A stretch of 64,000 nt of DNA from Liolophura sinensis (GCF_032854445.1 NC_088306.1:9512193-9576192); one strand, 5' to 3'. Positions 11,456 to 24,284 are shown, counted from the first letter of the stretch. A program made the numbers and translations. The notes: a model not told the origin generated them from the letters alone.

Positions 11456-12585
11456 TGTTATTGTGTGGTGGTGTTATTTTTGTCCTGAGAATCTAAACAC
11501 AAAATTGGCGACATATGTTCTGAGTCATTCGGTATGTTCGCATTGTCGAGTACCAGCTGCATTGCGGTTAACATTAAGATTGAATTTATACAACAGCATA
11601 TCAAAAAGATAACCCCATATACAAGTAAAGCTGCGACGCACAAACTATCAGCCACAAATTTAATATTCAGTCTTTCACATACATATTATCAAATTCAACG
11701 TACTTGTATGCACAAAGAACTAATTTTCATTCCGTATAATGAAAAATGGTAATGTATTTTACATTTTCGCTTTACATTTGTAAAAATGAAACTTTTGTTG
11801 CAATATAAAAGAAATGTTTTATATGTAACATAAAACCTTTTCAGCACTGTATAGTTGAATTAGGCTCGCGAGAATCCTCTGTATAAAATTACATGAAGGT
11901 CATTTTAGACAATATACTTTACCTTCTTCTCATCGAGCATGTGTTATTCAGGCACATTTCTCATTTACATACGTGTATACAATATGCTTACCTTACCAAA
12001 AGGTTAATGGGGCGTAAAGTTTAAAACCTAACTGAAATTCTAAAGAAAAATATTACACATTTATGCAGGTTTATTCTTATGCGCACATGTCCAACAGGGA
12101 AAAGATGCACATGAATTCTATTAGAGTGCATTCAGAAAATGTCGAATGCGTCATCCATCTTTGCTGTGGTGTGGTTTTACTTTTTGTAGTGAGTAAGACT
12201 TGTGAAACGGGTTTGACTCAAGTCAGCTGTCTTTATGTGAAGTCTCACTGTCACGTGGTGTACTTAAACTTGTTTTTTCCCCCTCGCCACAGTGAATTTT
12301 TATATATATATATATAAGTATCTCTCGGGTTATACATCAAACAACTCATGGTTACCTGTCTACTGAAACATTACGCATCCCATTCCATCTCATGTCTACC
12401 GAATCTGTGCGGAAACACCGGAAGTGTTCCGAAGACTGTAATGAGTGCCCACCTGAAAGATCTGCACATAGGTCATGAAGCCTTATATATGTAAATAGCC
12501 ACAAGGAAAGGCGATATTAAACAAACATATATTGCAACAGAAAGATTCGGTGGTAATATACGCTAAAAGCATTGATAAACTCTCT
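11456..12585. other. Intergenic, nothing recognised
   Basis: AT-rich, with a short (TA)n run at 12299-12315. Frames of 65-84 codons are unsupported. No repeat family seen. Confidence 0.5.
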
Positions 12586-12587
12586 CC

Positions 12588-12825
12588 AGGGGTGCTCCGT
12601 GGCCGAGGGGGGTAGCACGCCAGCCAAAAGGCAATTGCCCAGGAACCTCCCACCAATGCGGTTGCTCTGAGTTCGAGTCTGGCTTATACGGGCTTCCTCT
12701 CCGCCAGTACGTAGAAGGGTCTGTCAGCAACTTGTGGATGGTCGTAGGTTTCCCCCAGGCTCTTCCTGGTTTCCTCCCACCATAATGCTGACCGCTGTCA
12801 TATGAGTGAAATAAAAAGATAAATA
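12588..12825 (+). repeat. SINE-A, variant head
   Basis: tRNA-like head with box A region 'tggccgaggggggtagcac' and box B 'gagttcgagtctgg', then the standard SINE-A middle ('cccaccataatgctgaccgc'). The terminal 'gagtacggcgtaaaac' block is deleted and the AAAT tail follows directly. Confidence 0.85.
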
Positions 12826-13184
12826 AATTAAATGTTTCCTTTATCAAGAGGACGTTTCCTAACCATTTCTGGCAGCTACCGTCTCCTTGAGAATGAGATT
12901 AGTTCTCCCAGAAGAAGTAATCTCAGTTTCTCGAAGTAAGACTGAATTTGCCAAAGGTTACGAAGTTTCTAAATTTCCCTTTCTTTATTTATCTTCTCGA
13001 TTTAGTGTCAATTTTTCTCAATATATTCAGTTCGTAGTAGTTCCGCTATAACTAAAAACTGCATGATTTATCAAACACACAGCTTCTGTAGTACTGGATG
13101 CAAACTCTTATTTATCCCAACTTATTTATCCCAACTTATTTATCCCAACATTATGTCTCAGAACGTCCCAACTGGCCTCTGAAT

Positions 13185-13312
13185 AATATGCTACAGCATG
13201 GAGGGTAAAACCAAAACAGGAACGACAGTGTGATAGTTGGCAAATAGCATGCAATCTAGCATCACTCATCAGGCTTTCTGTTAAAATTAACAGATTAATT
13301 TTTTGAGTGTGC
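13185..13312 (-). repeat. Family C fragment joined to a MITE end
   Basis: 13185-13250 is a reverse-strand piece of family C ('gtaaaaccaaaacaggaacg'). 13255-13312 matches the right terminal part of the MITE described at 50022-50223, ending 'ttttttgagtgtg'. The junction suggests a MITE inserted in or beside a family C copy, followed by loss of the other half. Confidence 0.65.
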
Positions 13313-13837
13313 GCTGCGCACAACTATATATCTCATCAAACAATATCACTCTTACCAAATTTGTTTTTTTTTTTTTTGGCGTCTCAGTCTTTTTTGATCT
13401 TAAATCAATTTACATGTATGTGGAGATATGCCATCCTGCAGCCCAATCTTCACCACAGAGCCTCGGGCACTATCCAGTCAGGTGACTCCTGTCGCACATG
13501 AGCCTTGAGCAATGAGCCTTGACTCTGTGGTCTCATATCTAGTGTGACGCACACGAAATGGTGACACAATAGACAATTAGTGCACATGTACTGAAGAGTC
13601 GAATATGCATATGAGCTTCCATAATTATGGAGAGGAAGAGAGAGACTGTAATATTTGAAGTGTCCACTTTTCTGCATCAGTGACCCAGGGTGATGGATGA
13701 TTCACACCATGTGTGCACAAATCAAATTTTGACTTATATCAAACTTTAAAACTCATAATACATACCCGTAATGATTATATGTTTTTTTTTAACCAAAGAC
13801 GTTATATTTTTGACAGGTTTGTCTTCACGTCCCATTG

Positions 13838-14087
13838 TATTTATTTATTTGATTGGTGTTTTACGCCGTTCTCAAGAATATTTCACTTCTACGACGGCGG
13901 CCAGCATTATGGTGGGAGGAAACTGGGCATAGCCCGGGGGAAACCCACTAGGATCTGCAGGTTGATGGCATACCTTTCCATGTACGGCCAGAGAGGAAGC
14001 CAGCATGAGCTGGACTTGAACTCATAGCGACCGCATCAGTGAGAGACTCCTGGGTCTAGCGCTAACCAACTGAGCCACGGAGGCCCA
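13838..14087 (-). repeat. SINE-A, full length
   Basis: One of the best preserved copies: tail and 3' block at the left, box B ('ggacttgaactcatagcg' on +) and box A end ('ccaactgagccacggaggcc' on +) at the right. An open frame of 104 codons crosses it and is a repeat product. Confidence 0.93.
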
Positions 14088-14299
14088 ACGTTCCATTATA
14101 GGTAGGCCATTTTAATTCATGGCATAAAAAACATAGGCCGCTGTGTTTTAGTCACAAGCACGTGTGGTATTATTCTTTTTTGTTTGAGAAATGAACGTTC
14201 GGATAAAATACATGTGAATAAATAGCTAAAAATTAAATAAAATTATGTGCATGTGTTGAATTTCATCGAGAAACTGTCTTAGATCACAGACGTCTAATA

Positions 14300-14505
14300 A
14301 AATGCAATTAACATCACTGCATTTTTTGTTACCTAATTCTGCTTAAGCCATGGTGCTATGAGACGAGTAATTTTCTACTAGTTATGCATTTACATGAACA
14401 GTTAGAATAAAATTCTAACCGAGGTAAACTGACAAGAGGCTGTTTTTCATCGGTTACGTGTGACGATTTGGCAGCTAGGACACAGTCGTCGCTACATTCC
14501 CTGTT
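14300..14505 (+). repeat. Family C dispersed repeat, complete
   Basis: Full set of landmarks: 'caattaacatcactgcattt', 'cctaattctgcttaagccat', 'tttacatgaacagttag', 'gtaaactgacaagaggct', 'catcggttacgtgtgac'. Confidence 0.85.
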
Positions 14506-15605
14506 TTTTTCCCCTCAATGTTGTACGTCTGAAATATACTTTAAAGACATGCACTTGTGTCTGACAGAGGTCACATGAGAACAAAATTCAGAAATTTCAG
14601 AAACCCTAGTGACTAACCCAACATCTGTCACCGACCCCACATGCAGGTCTTCCCAGTGGATGCCGAAGTCCATAGCCAACCATAAAACGCTTTGCAATGA
14701 TGTAGTCCCTTTTTAAGCCTCAAAACTGCAGATGTAAAAAAGAATTATTATAATTTTTATGTATACCCGAAGCTTTGGAGCTCCCTATAAAAATAATACT
14801 GCCGTGTGTTTTGTTCGTTTGACGTATGATTCACGTTTCAGGAAATCACAAACCACAGTATTCAGGTTGTACATGAAGAGAAAAAGAAAATTGTCTTAAA
14901 AGTGAAGTTTAATTTCGTCGATATTTGCATTCAGCACGCCACATAATGTAAAGACCCTATTACGGTGTCCAGCAACGTTAGCTGTTCTAGGTTAAAAAAA
15001 AAACAATTGTGAAATTAAATCTTGCTTGCGATTGAATATTGCGTTTCAACACAGAAAGTCACTTCCGGAAAAGGGGACCCAGAGAAGGATTGACAAAGCT
15101 GTTTAAAAAAAACCATAGAGGCCATTAAGAGAATTATTAAGAAGTGCACTTCTTGTCTTCCCAACGTTTAGGGAAAATCAAAAGTAGACCGGAAGTAGAT
15201 TACACGAATCTCAAAAAAATTCAGTGCGGCATTTGGGTTAAGTGACAGTCAAGGTGCCTTTGTTAAGCAGTGTTCAGCCGTACCCTAGTGACACAGTGAC
15301 CGAGTAATGAATAATCATTGATTGTTAGCTCTCTAACCGCACGGATGTGTCATTTCTCCTCTGCTATCCGCCAGTCGTTACGGAATTTGTCGCCTAGCCA
15401 AACTTCAAACGTCTCACAGCTCGCCAGATCATAGCTAACTGCGCATGACGATGAGTCACGGAGGAGACCAGGAAGTATAGTCTCGTACAGCATGACAGAT
15501 CAGTTTAGTCTGTTAATGCTCATATTCATCCAAATATAGAAAAGAAGGAAACATTCAAATATGGATTCTACAAAATTCGGAAGTTGATACACACTAGTAT
15601 CGGTA

Positions 15606-15608
<3 letters not shown>
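14506..15608. other. Intergenic, nothing recognised
   Basis: No exon, promoter or known repeat could be supported. A poly-A run near 14995-15005 and short frames only. Confidence 0.45.

Positions 15609-15659
<51 letters not shown>
15609..15659. repeat. (AT)n microsatellite
   Basis: Uninterrupted AT dinucleotide run of about 25 units. Confidence 0.97.
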
Positions 15660-15661
<2 letters not shown>

Positions 15662-15847
15662 GACATGCGTTGACTCAATGATTATAATGAAATCCTTATC
15701 ATATCATTAGAACGCGTGATGTGAGAAGAAATTATATCATTTTCACATAATTAACAAACGCGCAAGTATGCAATGTGTATGACATGTAGCTACGTAAGAC
15801 AGCTGTTTGTAGCTAGTGACGTAATTACATGTACTGTCAAATTTTCA

Positions 15848-16056
15848 GAAATTTATTTATTTATTTTATTTATTTGATTGTTGTTTTACGCCGTACTCAA
15901 GAATATTTCCTTTATACGACGGCGGCCAGCATTATGGTGGAAGGAAACCGGGCAGTGTCAGGGGAAAACCCACGACCATACGCGGGTTACTGGCAGACCT
16001 TCCCACGTACGACCGAGAGAAAGCCAGCTTGAGTTGGACTTAAACTCACAACGACT
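15848..16056 (-). repeat. SINE-A copy
   Basis: Reverse-strand copy with long TTTA-type tail, 'cgccgtactcaagaatattt', 'cggccagcattatggtgga', and box-B region 'ggacttaaactcacaacg'. The box A end is missing. Confidence 0.88.
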
Positions 16057-16451
16057 GATTATCCCATATCTTTACAAGAGCCCAGTCTTACGAACATGTG
16101 TTTTGACAGGCACCTAATTATTCAAAGGCACTATTCTCCGGACACCGATGGCAAATATGTGATTTACAGCTCCCGTATGGTCGGTTTTTTTTTTCGGTCA
16201 CTTCAATTTTCCTCCCACCAAACTGATTGCCGTTGTTGATATGAAATAATCTTCAGTACTACAACCAAACGAAACAGCCATAAACTGTTACAATCGTATA
16301 TGTAACATGACTATTAATCACATCATATATGTGTGCATTAATTGTAAAGTTTAATAATTATCAGTTTGATAATTTCCAGCCAGTGAATGGTTACAAAATG
16401 CCATACATTGTCTGCATGTGCTGATTTTTGTATCCGTCATAAAATTTACAT

Positions 16452-16712
16452 GGGGACGGACGTGTCCTAGTAGTTAGGATGCTAGCGCAGGGCAATGCCC
16501 CAAAGAGCCTCTCACCAATGCGATCGCTCTGAGTTCAAGTCCAGCCCAAGTTGGATTTCTCTCAGGTCGTACGTGGGAAGGTCTTCAGTAACCTGCAGAT
16601 GGTCATGGGATTTCCCGGGGTTCTGCCCAGTTTCCTCTCACCATAATGCTTAATCCTGTCGTATAAGTGAAATATTTTGATTTTGGCGTAAAACGCCATT
16701 GAGATAAATAAA
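16452..16712 (+). repeat. SINE-A, older full-length copy
   Basis: Head 'gtcctagtagttaggatgct' is diverged; box B 'gagttcaagtccagc' and the rest follow in order to 'ggcgtaaaacgccattgag' and an AAAT tail. Confidence 0.85.
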
Positions 16713-18074
16713 GTTTACATTGTATAGATCTAGTATGGACTAGTAAGGAAAGCGAAACTGTTTCTAAGTAATTGTCGTCGAAAACTTCGTGGTGTATTAT
16801 ATATAAGTATAGTTTTCAGTGTATGATGGCGTTGAATTACCTTTGGATCAGATTCGTTGTACTATGTCCAATCCTATCTCCTGCATGAGTAATCCGAGCT
16901 ATCATCTATAATGAGATTATGTAGGCCAGAGTCCATTAACAAGAATTCAAGAACAGGTACAGGATCTATTTATTTTCCCAGCTTCTCAATGATTTTCGCT
17001 TGACGTGGCTGTAATTACTTGCAGTTATTTATAAAGCTCACTTAAAACCCCAAAACAAAAAACGAAAAGCTTCCGTTGCGGCTAATTTCACCCCCGCACC
17101 TGCTAAAGAGTGGGGGATTCACTCCGGGTTGTGTTGAGGGTTTCATTTTCTCACAGGTGAGAAGGTGAGTTAAAACACAGATATACAGCTAGAGACAGTG
17201 TTGTGAGCTTATTAAGTCTGATCTACCTGATCAGTCACGCGTGACTCAGATTAAGGTGTGATATAATTACGACCGAGTTCTGCCTGTTGACATTCCAAAA
17301 GTGTCCTCACTCATTGTGAAACTGAGCGTAGGTGTTAAGTCAGACGGAGTAAGACGCAGTTTTAATATCCAGGTCAACCTTTGTCCACGATAAAGTCAGT
17401 TACCCACATCTAAACCAAACCCCCTGTTCTCTCTGTTTGTAACACAGACGTATAAGGGACAGAGTGTATTCTGCGGTACCTTGTTTTCAGGTATTCTTGA
17501 TATATGTAGGCCAGATGAAGTCTCAGTCACCACTGAATGCTGCCATGCGCATTACTGTTGGCTGTAGAAATACATGTCAGCTTGCCCTCTACACTCCAAG
17601 TACAATCGACAGTAGAATAAAAGCATGGTTGTTTACTTCCATATCATACATCTACATATAAATACATGTAGGAGAAATTCACCAATGTTTTATGAGGATA
17701 GTTTTTTTTTTTTTTGGAAAAAGAGAAAAGAAAAAACAGATTTCAAAATGTAGGCTATGTTGCCTGAGTTTATTGTTTAGATCCTAAAAATAGGACAAAA
17801 TTTCATAAATTTTTTGTTTTGGTTTTGGTTTTTTATTCACAGGAGTGTAAGGTTAATGGAAAAACCTTGTGCGTTGATGAGACTAATGTTTTCATTGAAG
17901 TTCTCTTATTCTCTTACGTACAATATTATTGTATCACGAAATGACTACCTCGTGATTCGGACTAAGGACGTGATAATGCATTTTACCTTGGGAAATGACT
18001 AAATCTTCATCGGTCTTCAGATGTCTGTGTTGTTTCTGTTTTATATTTTTTATTTTCATGCCCCCGGGGTATGA
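16713..18074. other. Intergenic, nothing recognised
   Basis: Two short frames (17464-17661 and 17814-18002, +) have no domain and no consistent splice context. Poly-T at 17701-17715. Confidence 0.45.
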
Positions 18075-18130
18075 GTGAAATATTCTTGAGTACTGCGTAA
18101 AAACGAATCCCCAAAATAAAGTAAATAATT
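18075..18130 (+). repeat. SINE-A, tail fragment
   Basis: Only 'tgaaatattcttgagtactg', 'cgtaaaa' and an A-rich tail remain. Confidence 0.65.
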
Positions 18131-18229
18131 TTATTCAATTATTCTAGTTGACGGCAAGATAATAGATAGGCCCTTGCGAGCGTCTCTATTTAAGCGCTTA
18201 CATTTGAAACCTACAATTAAAAGATTTCA

Positions 18230-18411
18230 GGGGGCCTCCGTGGCTCAGTTGGTTAGCGCGCTAGCGCAGCGTAATGACCCAGGTCGTGGGTTTCGTGGGT
18301 TTCCCCCGGGCTGTGCCCGGTTTCCACCCACCATAATGCTGGCCGCCGTCGTATAAGCGAAATATTCTTGAGTACGGCGTAAAACACCAATCAAAAAAAA
18401 AATATAAAAAT
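18230..18411 (+). repeat. SINE-A, young copy with internal deletion
   Basis: Intact head with box A (TGGCTCAGTTGGTTAGCGCG), then an internal deletion that removes box B and the middle, then a well preserved 3' half and A-rich tail. Flanked by an exact 11-bp target duplication AAAAGATTTCA at 18219-18229 and 18412-18422. Confidence 0.92.
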
Positions 18412-18854
18412 AAAAGATTTCACAAAGTGTGAATTAAATTGAGACTTGGAAGGTCCCTTCTTGGTTTACGAGTAGAATACAAATGTTGGATTATCAACAT
18501 CTTCAAAGTTTGTGTCTTACAACTACAAGCGGAAAAGTACAGGGATATGCTAAACATATGTTACGGATTTAAAACCACAAATGTACCAGTTATCCGTGGG
18601 GAATATGTATTCTGTGTCAATTTATGATTCAGTTTTTAACTAAAAGTCATTTGAACAGGATGTATGCGACCTGAAGACAACCTGAAGTAGAACATCCTCT
18701 ATCCTCCTGAATTGAAAAACAACAAATAACGTTAGAGTCAATCTAACTCATTAACTTTGCAAAGGCACCATCTTTATTAAGTGTTACAGTGGTGTCATGC
18801 GTTAAGTATTCTCAAGTGTGAAAAGTTTTCATAACTTTAAAAAGCATTTAAAAT

Positions 18855-19075
18855 GCTACAGCATAGACAGTAAAACCAGAGCAGCAACGACTGTGTGATA
18901 GTTGGCAAAGGGTCACGTGTATCAGGTGAATTACGACTTCTTGTCAGTTTACCTCAGTTAGGGTTTTATTCTAACTGTTCATTGAAATCTTTAAAAAGTT
19001 ACAACTTACTTGACCCTAGTACGGTGGATGACTTAAGCAGAATTTGATAAAAAAAATGCAACTTACACGATTCTA
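18855..19075 (-). repeat. Family C dispersed repeat
   Basis: Reverse-strand copy: 'aaaaccagagcagcaacgac', 'gtcagtttacctcagttag', 'aactgttcattgaaat'. Its distal part passes into the 51-bp tandem array that follows. Confidence 0.8.
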
Positions 19076-19212
19076 GAACCGTGGGTGAAGCAGAATTAGG
19101 TAAAAAGTGCAACTTACACTACCCTAGAACTGTGGGTGAAGCAGAATTAGGTAAAAAGTGCAACTTACACTACCCTAGAACCGTGGGTGAAGCAGAATTA
19201 GGCAAAAAATGC
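19022..19212. repeat. 51-bp tandem array inside family C
   Basis: Units starting near 19081, 19132 and 19183, with a diverged one before them, repeat 'gaagcagaattaggtaaaaa' plus 'gtgcaacttacactacccta'. The core is the reverse of the 'acctaattctgcttaagcc' block of family C, so the array arose by local expansion of that block. Frame-preserving length gives a 76-codon repeat ORF with no support as a gene. Confidence 0.85.
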
Positions 19213-19659
19213 AATGATGCTTGTTTCAGTGTATTAGAGATCACTGGTATAGAATTACTTAAAATAAGGAAGCTGTCATCACATTTACCTACATTTTGTT
19301 TTGTTATATGACACATTTGTTTTTTTTTATGTGACACTTCCATGCTTTCACTCTAACGAGTGCTCTCCTAATCCATCAGGCCGCTGCTAATTTATCTTAT
19401 ATCAAACAACGAGAGGGGAAAAAACGAAGATTGTATTAGTCATTTTGTGGTGTTCGTTTTTCACTCAGTCATTGATAAAAGTCAACTATAGGTAAAATTT
19501 GTAAGCAAACCACAAACTCTATTTCGATTATGGCTACCCATAATGCCGTATGATTCATGCTGGTTTACTGGTACATGCGTTACCTGTCTTCCGTACATAT
19601 CACATATGACCGACCTACCTACTTCTTAGGTACGCAGTTGATTTTTTCGTCCAGGATCC

Positions 19660-19752
19660 ATTTTTATTTATTTATTTATTTTATTTATTTATTTATTTTA
19701 TTTATTTATTTATTTTATTTATTTATTTATTTTATTTATTTATTTATTTAGA
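19660..19752. repeat. (TTTA)n simple repeat
   Basis: TTTA units broken at regular intervals by an extra T, typical of an expanded SINE tail. No SINE body is attached. Confidence 0.92.
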
Positions 19753-20454
19753 TATATATTTTTTTCTGTGAATAACACCATTTTGGATTGAAATGGCATA
19801 ACCTTTGTTATGGAACTGATTATTATGAAAAATATCCTTTTAAATCGAGCTAAACTTTGAAAGACGAACGGTAATAGTACACTGATAAGTGGCTATACTT
19901 GGGCACTCTACACTCGTGTAATCTCCTATAGTTAGTTTTTTTTTTTTTTCAAAAATTATTCGTGATGACATAAAACTAAAACAGGGAGTTCATTGACTTA
20001 CATGTCTAAAAGAAAAAAAAAACGGAAATTCTGCACATGTAGTCTCATACAGTTCCAAATATCATAATCGTGCAGAGAAACTATTACGTGTGAGAGTCAC
20101 ACCTGGACTACAGTACAGTTGTAAAATGTGTATTGTGTCTATGGTCACACATGGATGCCATAGTCAATCAAAAGGTAGGGTATCAAATAACCCAGGCGAT
20201 GAATAGTCAGCATGGTGATAAAATAGCTCTGAATTTTTGGCCCGGGGACAGAAACTGGCGGGACCAGGGGTGGGGGGAGAGAGACACTGATTCATTGTTA
20301 GTGATTCACGTACAGCGGTGACCACCGTGGTTAGCCATGGCAGTAATGGGTATAATGAAGGATCACTCCAGCGGAAAAACAGAACTGTCGTTAAATAAGC
20401 CCAGCTGACTAATATATACTGCTCGTCCTGACTGTCATGCGTAGACATAAATGG

Positions 20455-20560
20455 CACGGAGGCCATTGCTGGCCGTGGGGCTGAACGATTTTAGTGGAAG
20501 TTTGCCAATACATGAGGTCGCGTGATCGAATCCAGCTCTGAGGGGGCAACATTACGTCAG
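20455..20560 (+). repeat. tRNA-like SINE head, degenerate
   Basis: A box-B-like 'gtgatcgaatccagctctg' follows about 60 bp after a weak box-A-like 'ggccgtggggctgaacg'. Too decayed to be a tRNA gene; a SINE of a type other than A or B is my best reading. Confidence 0.35.
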
Positions 20561-21359
20561 GACTTTTGCCATGCAGCTGGCGAAGGTGCGATGAATTATC
20601 GCGGTTTCTACCTTAAGATTTAGTCAGGATTGTTTCCTCTTTACCAGTTTTGGGCAGCTTTATCATCTTATGTCGTTTCAGAAAGACTGTGGAGCAATTA
20701 CATACTTAATATTTGACTTCTACACAGATGACCATTCACTGCGCACAAGCCTAGATGCAATATGATATCCGCTGTTGCCTCAGCGTATAATATATAAGGA
20801 CAAGCAACATGTCGCTTGGAATATCAAAATAAGAACTGAACTGTTTTGAAATAAAATTTGTCATAGCCTTAAATGCATGTTTTAAGTGTTGCTGAAGGTA
20901 AGCAAATATGAATTATTTTCGCCGTCTTTTAGATCTATTCATCGTAACCACCTGACAAATGAGAACCAAAGCATGGTGTGGACGAGTAGCGTCTTTACCT
21001 GGATGTATTTTCCAGTTTATATAATCGGGTACTAAAATCAAAGCTTGAGCATTGGATGGAATTAATTTATTTGGTCATACGACTTCACATTCGAGAATTT
21101 TCAGGTTATATGATCAAATTTATGGATGGATGAAACCCGTAAACCACCAACTACTGGCAAGTTACTCATGAACTTTTCCACATGTGACATATACACATAT
21201 GTAAAACATGTTGGTTATAAAGACCAGCAATCAACAGTGAATGTTACCATGCAAACGGTTATATGAGGGTCACTGACTGTTTTAAAAGACAGCACACAGA
21301 GTAAAACCAGAGCAGTAACAACAAAACGTTTATTGTCATCAAGGTCCCATAAACATTGA

Positions 21360-21445
21360 CAGCCCGGTAAAATCCCTTTCCAAGGCCGGATTTGAACCAG
21401 TAAGCCTACCTAGTGTGTTCTAGCGGTTGATTACCTCGACATTTT
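21360..21445 (-). repeat. tRNA-like sequence with good B box
   Basis: On the - strand GGTTCAAATCC (perfect box B) is preceded about 45 bases upstream by a box-A-like 'tcgaggtaatcaaccgctag'. The acceptor stem does not pair, so it is a tRNA pseudogene or SINE head. Confidence 0.4.
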
Positions 21446-23129
21446 TATATAAACATAATAAGACACAGTGTTAGACTACACTAAACAGATGTGGATTGCT
21501 TGGTTTTACTTCCCAGCTTGTGTCATATACGTAACAATTACGTACTGTCATTGTTATTTGGAATTTAATGATTTTTCTGGAATGGATTTCCAGTGATCTG
21601 GAAACTTCGCCTAACCCGTCACTCCATTTGTACGCTATCTGACATAGCGTACCAGTATTCTATACGGTAAATGACCTAAAATTTCGCCTCTAAAAGTGAT
21701 AATCTCGCCCAAAAATGTGAATTTTTAAAACCGGAAATAATGTCATAAAATGTTACTGTTAATGGTAATGTGCTGAACCCTATATTTTTCGAGGAGAATG
21801 GTACCTCTCCTTCTACCTGTACCTGTTCTACCTGTAAGAAACGCTCTGATGCCAAACAGTAACAACAAAGGCTCCGCGGGTAATCGATATAGCAAGACCC
21901 CACGTAATTTCAGAGAACTGTAACTTAATGCACATTTTGTGCACTAACCTTGAGATAGAAATGCTAACTATGTTCCTACTGTACAAGCGGAAACAAACAC
22001 TGTCCACAGTATACTGAACACGTCTTCCTTCTTATGGACATAGCTTCAGCTCTCTGTACTCTTATTCACAATATTGTATAGGACGGTTCAAGCTGTAACA
22101 CAAATATATTTCTTACATTTACTTTTACCACTTTACTGTATATCAAATCTTGTGACGGAATGTGACACGACATAATGGCTGTTTACTTTAACAGGGCGGC
22201 GAGACTATCTCAACTATTTCTGTCTAAATCTTCATTTAAACAACATTAACTATGTCCATCGTCATTACACAGTTCATCTATAAACTTGCAAATTTCTTGG
22301 CCGTATTTTAATTTCTACAAGGAGTTACTTATTGAAAAACTTTTCATCATCAGCTGACAGCAGTCGCATCAATTCTTGATGTGTTTATACTCGCCACAAC
22401 ACCTCTCCCCACTGTGTGTTCGGTTAATTACAAAACTTTAACTCACACAAAAACAAAGCATTTCAAGGTACATGGATGCTCAAACTTAGCTGAAATTCTA
22501 CCATCACAGCACAGAATCCGATCTAATTTTTATCAATCCAATGCACTTACATACATATGTTTAAGGATATAATTTGGATTACACTTTAGTCTAAAGCTCG
22601 AAATCGCTTTGTGAAAACCGCCCAGGGCGATATATCGAAGGCGAGTTTTACACAATTAGTAGGGATATGTTAGAATTTATGTTCTTACTCTGTTCAAACG
22701 GCGATAGGGTCAGATTATCTATTTTTGTATGTCTTCAGCGTTTGGATTGGATTAGATTTAAATTATAAGAAACAGTCCGAAAAAGTTATTTAAAACAGCC
22801 TTTTTTGATTATTCCGAAATTACAATTTAAATGAATCAAGTTGAATGAATTTCCTTTGCATTATACACGTAGCAATATCTTGTCCCTCACACACAACAAA
22901 AAACGTAAATCAAGGAAACATTTTAATCAATAGAGTAAGAGTTCTTTAGAGAAAAAAGTTGATTAAAAATCATTTGTTCTATATACTAATTATTGATAAT
23001 GATACACATTCACAGATTACTAGAAATATATAGTGACGATTTTTTTAATGAACCATATTTTATCCCGTTTCAGTGTTGTAATGTTATTGTATGGTGAATG
23101 GGATGAAAACATAGCATTCTGATTGATTT
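21446..23129. other. Intergenic, nothing recognised
   Basis: AT-rich, with only short unsupported frames and no repeat family identified. Confidence 0.45.
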
Positions 23130-23345
23130 TAATTGCAATTAACATCACTGCATATTTTTTTCACCTAATTCTGTTTAAGCCTAGCATGGTGCTAGCTGGC
23201 GTGTAATTTGTTACTGCGTGAGCATTTACATGAACAGTTAGAATAAAACCCTAACTGAGGTAAATTGACAAGAGGCCTTATTTCACCGGTTACGTGTGAC
23301 CATTTGCCACTATCACATTGTCATTGCTGCTCTGGTTTTTCTTTC
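23130..23345 (+). repeat. Family C dispersed repeat, best copy
   Basis: Most complete copy, used as reference: 'ttgcaattaacatcactgca' at the left; 'cacctaattctgtttaagcc', 'acatgaacagttagaataaa', 'ctgaggtaaattgacaagag', 'atttcaccggttacgtgtga' in order; 'cattgctgctctggttttt' at the right. No tRNA boxes and no clear terminal inverted repeat seen. Confidence 0.85.
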
Positions 23346-24200
23346 TAAACTGTACGTCTTAATTATATTATAGGTATGATATATTTTGTGGAGAGTATAT
23401 ATAGTATATGTAGAGTACATCCGGTGTTTCTGAATCTAAACCACACTACAATCTGCAGATTCCAATATTGTTTTTATGACTCATTTGGATCTGAAAAGTT
23501 ACAGGAAATTTTCCTATTTAATATTGATAATACCGGTACTATTTGTTATGATTAATCCTGGACTATCACGATGGTAGACCCCTCAGTTACATAGTCACAA
23601 CATAGGCATAGTTACACAAATTATCATTAGCCATATATGCAGATATATGTTTTATTATAAAAGAATGGATGTTACGCCATCTCATTTTTGTTGCGTATTG
23701 CATTGTGGCGTTATGACAATGACGGGCAATATGCGAAGATTTTTTAAAGTGACACTATACATTTGTGGGATTACATGCGGGTTTAAAAAAATAAAAGTTT
23801 TCCTCATACAGTATGCTAAAACCTAACATTCGTACTGGTGTATTTTGTATATGCGATACAGGTAGCGTATTAGCGTTGAAGGGAACATTCTATATTGTCT
23901 TTACCAACTCTGACCTAAATATGCAGGTTGATGCATACACAGGTTAACGCAAACAGTACTGCCCGGTTGGCAGATACCCATGCAGGCAAGTAAACTTCAT
24001 GTCTCTGACGACTAAATATAGATTTCATAAAAACTTTTCTTTACTCTTGGAGACAAGTCATTTTTAGTTTGGAAAAAGGAAGAGGGAGGGACGGGGAGGG
24101 GCGCTGTATAAGAATCAGGCGTGATCGCGATTAGTTCCCCGATGACAGAAATGATTCATCCACATGTTCTCCTCAGGCAAGTCTCTTGAATGAAAGGGGG

Positions 24201-24208
24201 TGACGTCA
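24201..24208 (+). promoter_or_regulatory. CRE-type palindrome upstream of the MMP gene
   Basis: Perfect TGACGTCA, the consensus for CREB/ATF dimers, 163 bp upstream of the TATA box. Binding is inferred from the motif only. Confidence 0.5.
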
Positions 24209-24277
24209 TCCGAGGGAGCTCCGTTCTGATTGACTGCTCGACTCTGCTGTGCCACCCCTTTTACCATATACGGTATA

Positions 24278-24284
24278 TGACTCA
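24278..24284 (+). promoter_or_regulatory. AP-1 (TRE) site of the MMP promoter
   Basis: Perfect TGACTCA lying 87 bp upstream of the TATA box. Many inducible vertebrate MMP genes have one AP-1 site near -70 together with a TATA box, so the arrangement suggests Fos/Jun-type induction here. Confidence 0.6.

Noticed and set aside
14515-14697. Short frames near 14.5 kb and others of 60-70 codons through the window
   Set aside because: Lengths expected by chance in AT-rich DNA; no splice context or motif.
18230-18300. tRNA gene with good box A
   Set aside because: Box B is deleted and the sequence is the head of a SINE-A with its TSD.
21360-21445. tRNA gene
   Set aside because: Box B is perfect but the acceptor and anticodon stems do not pair; kept only as a tRNA-like repeat.
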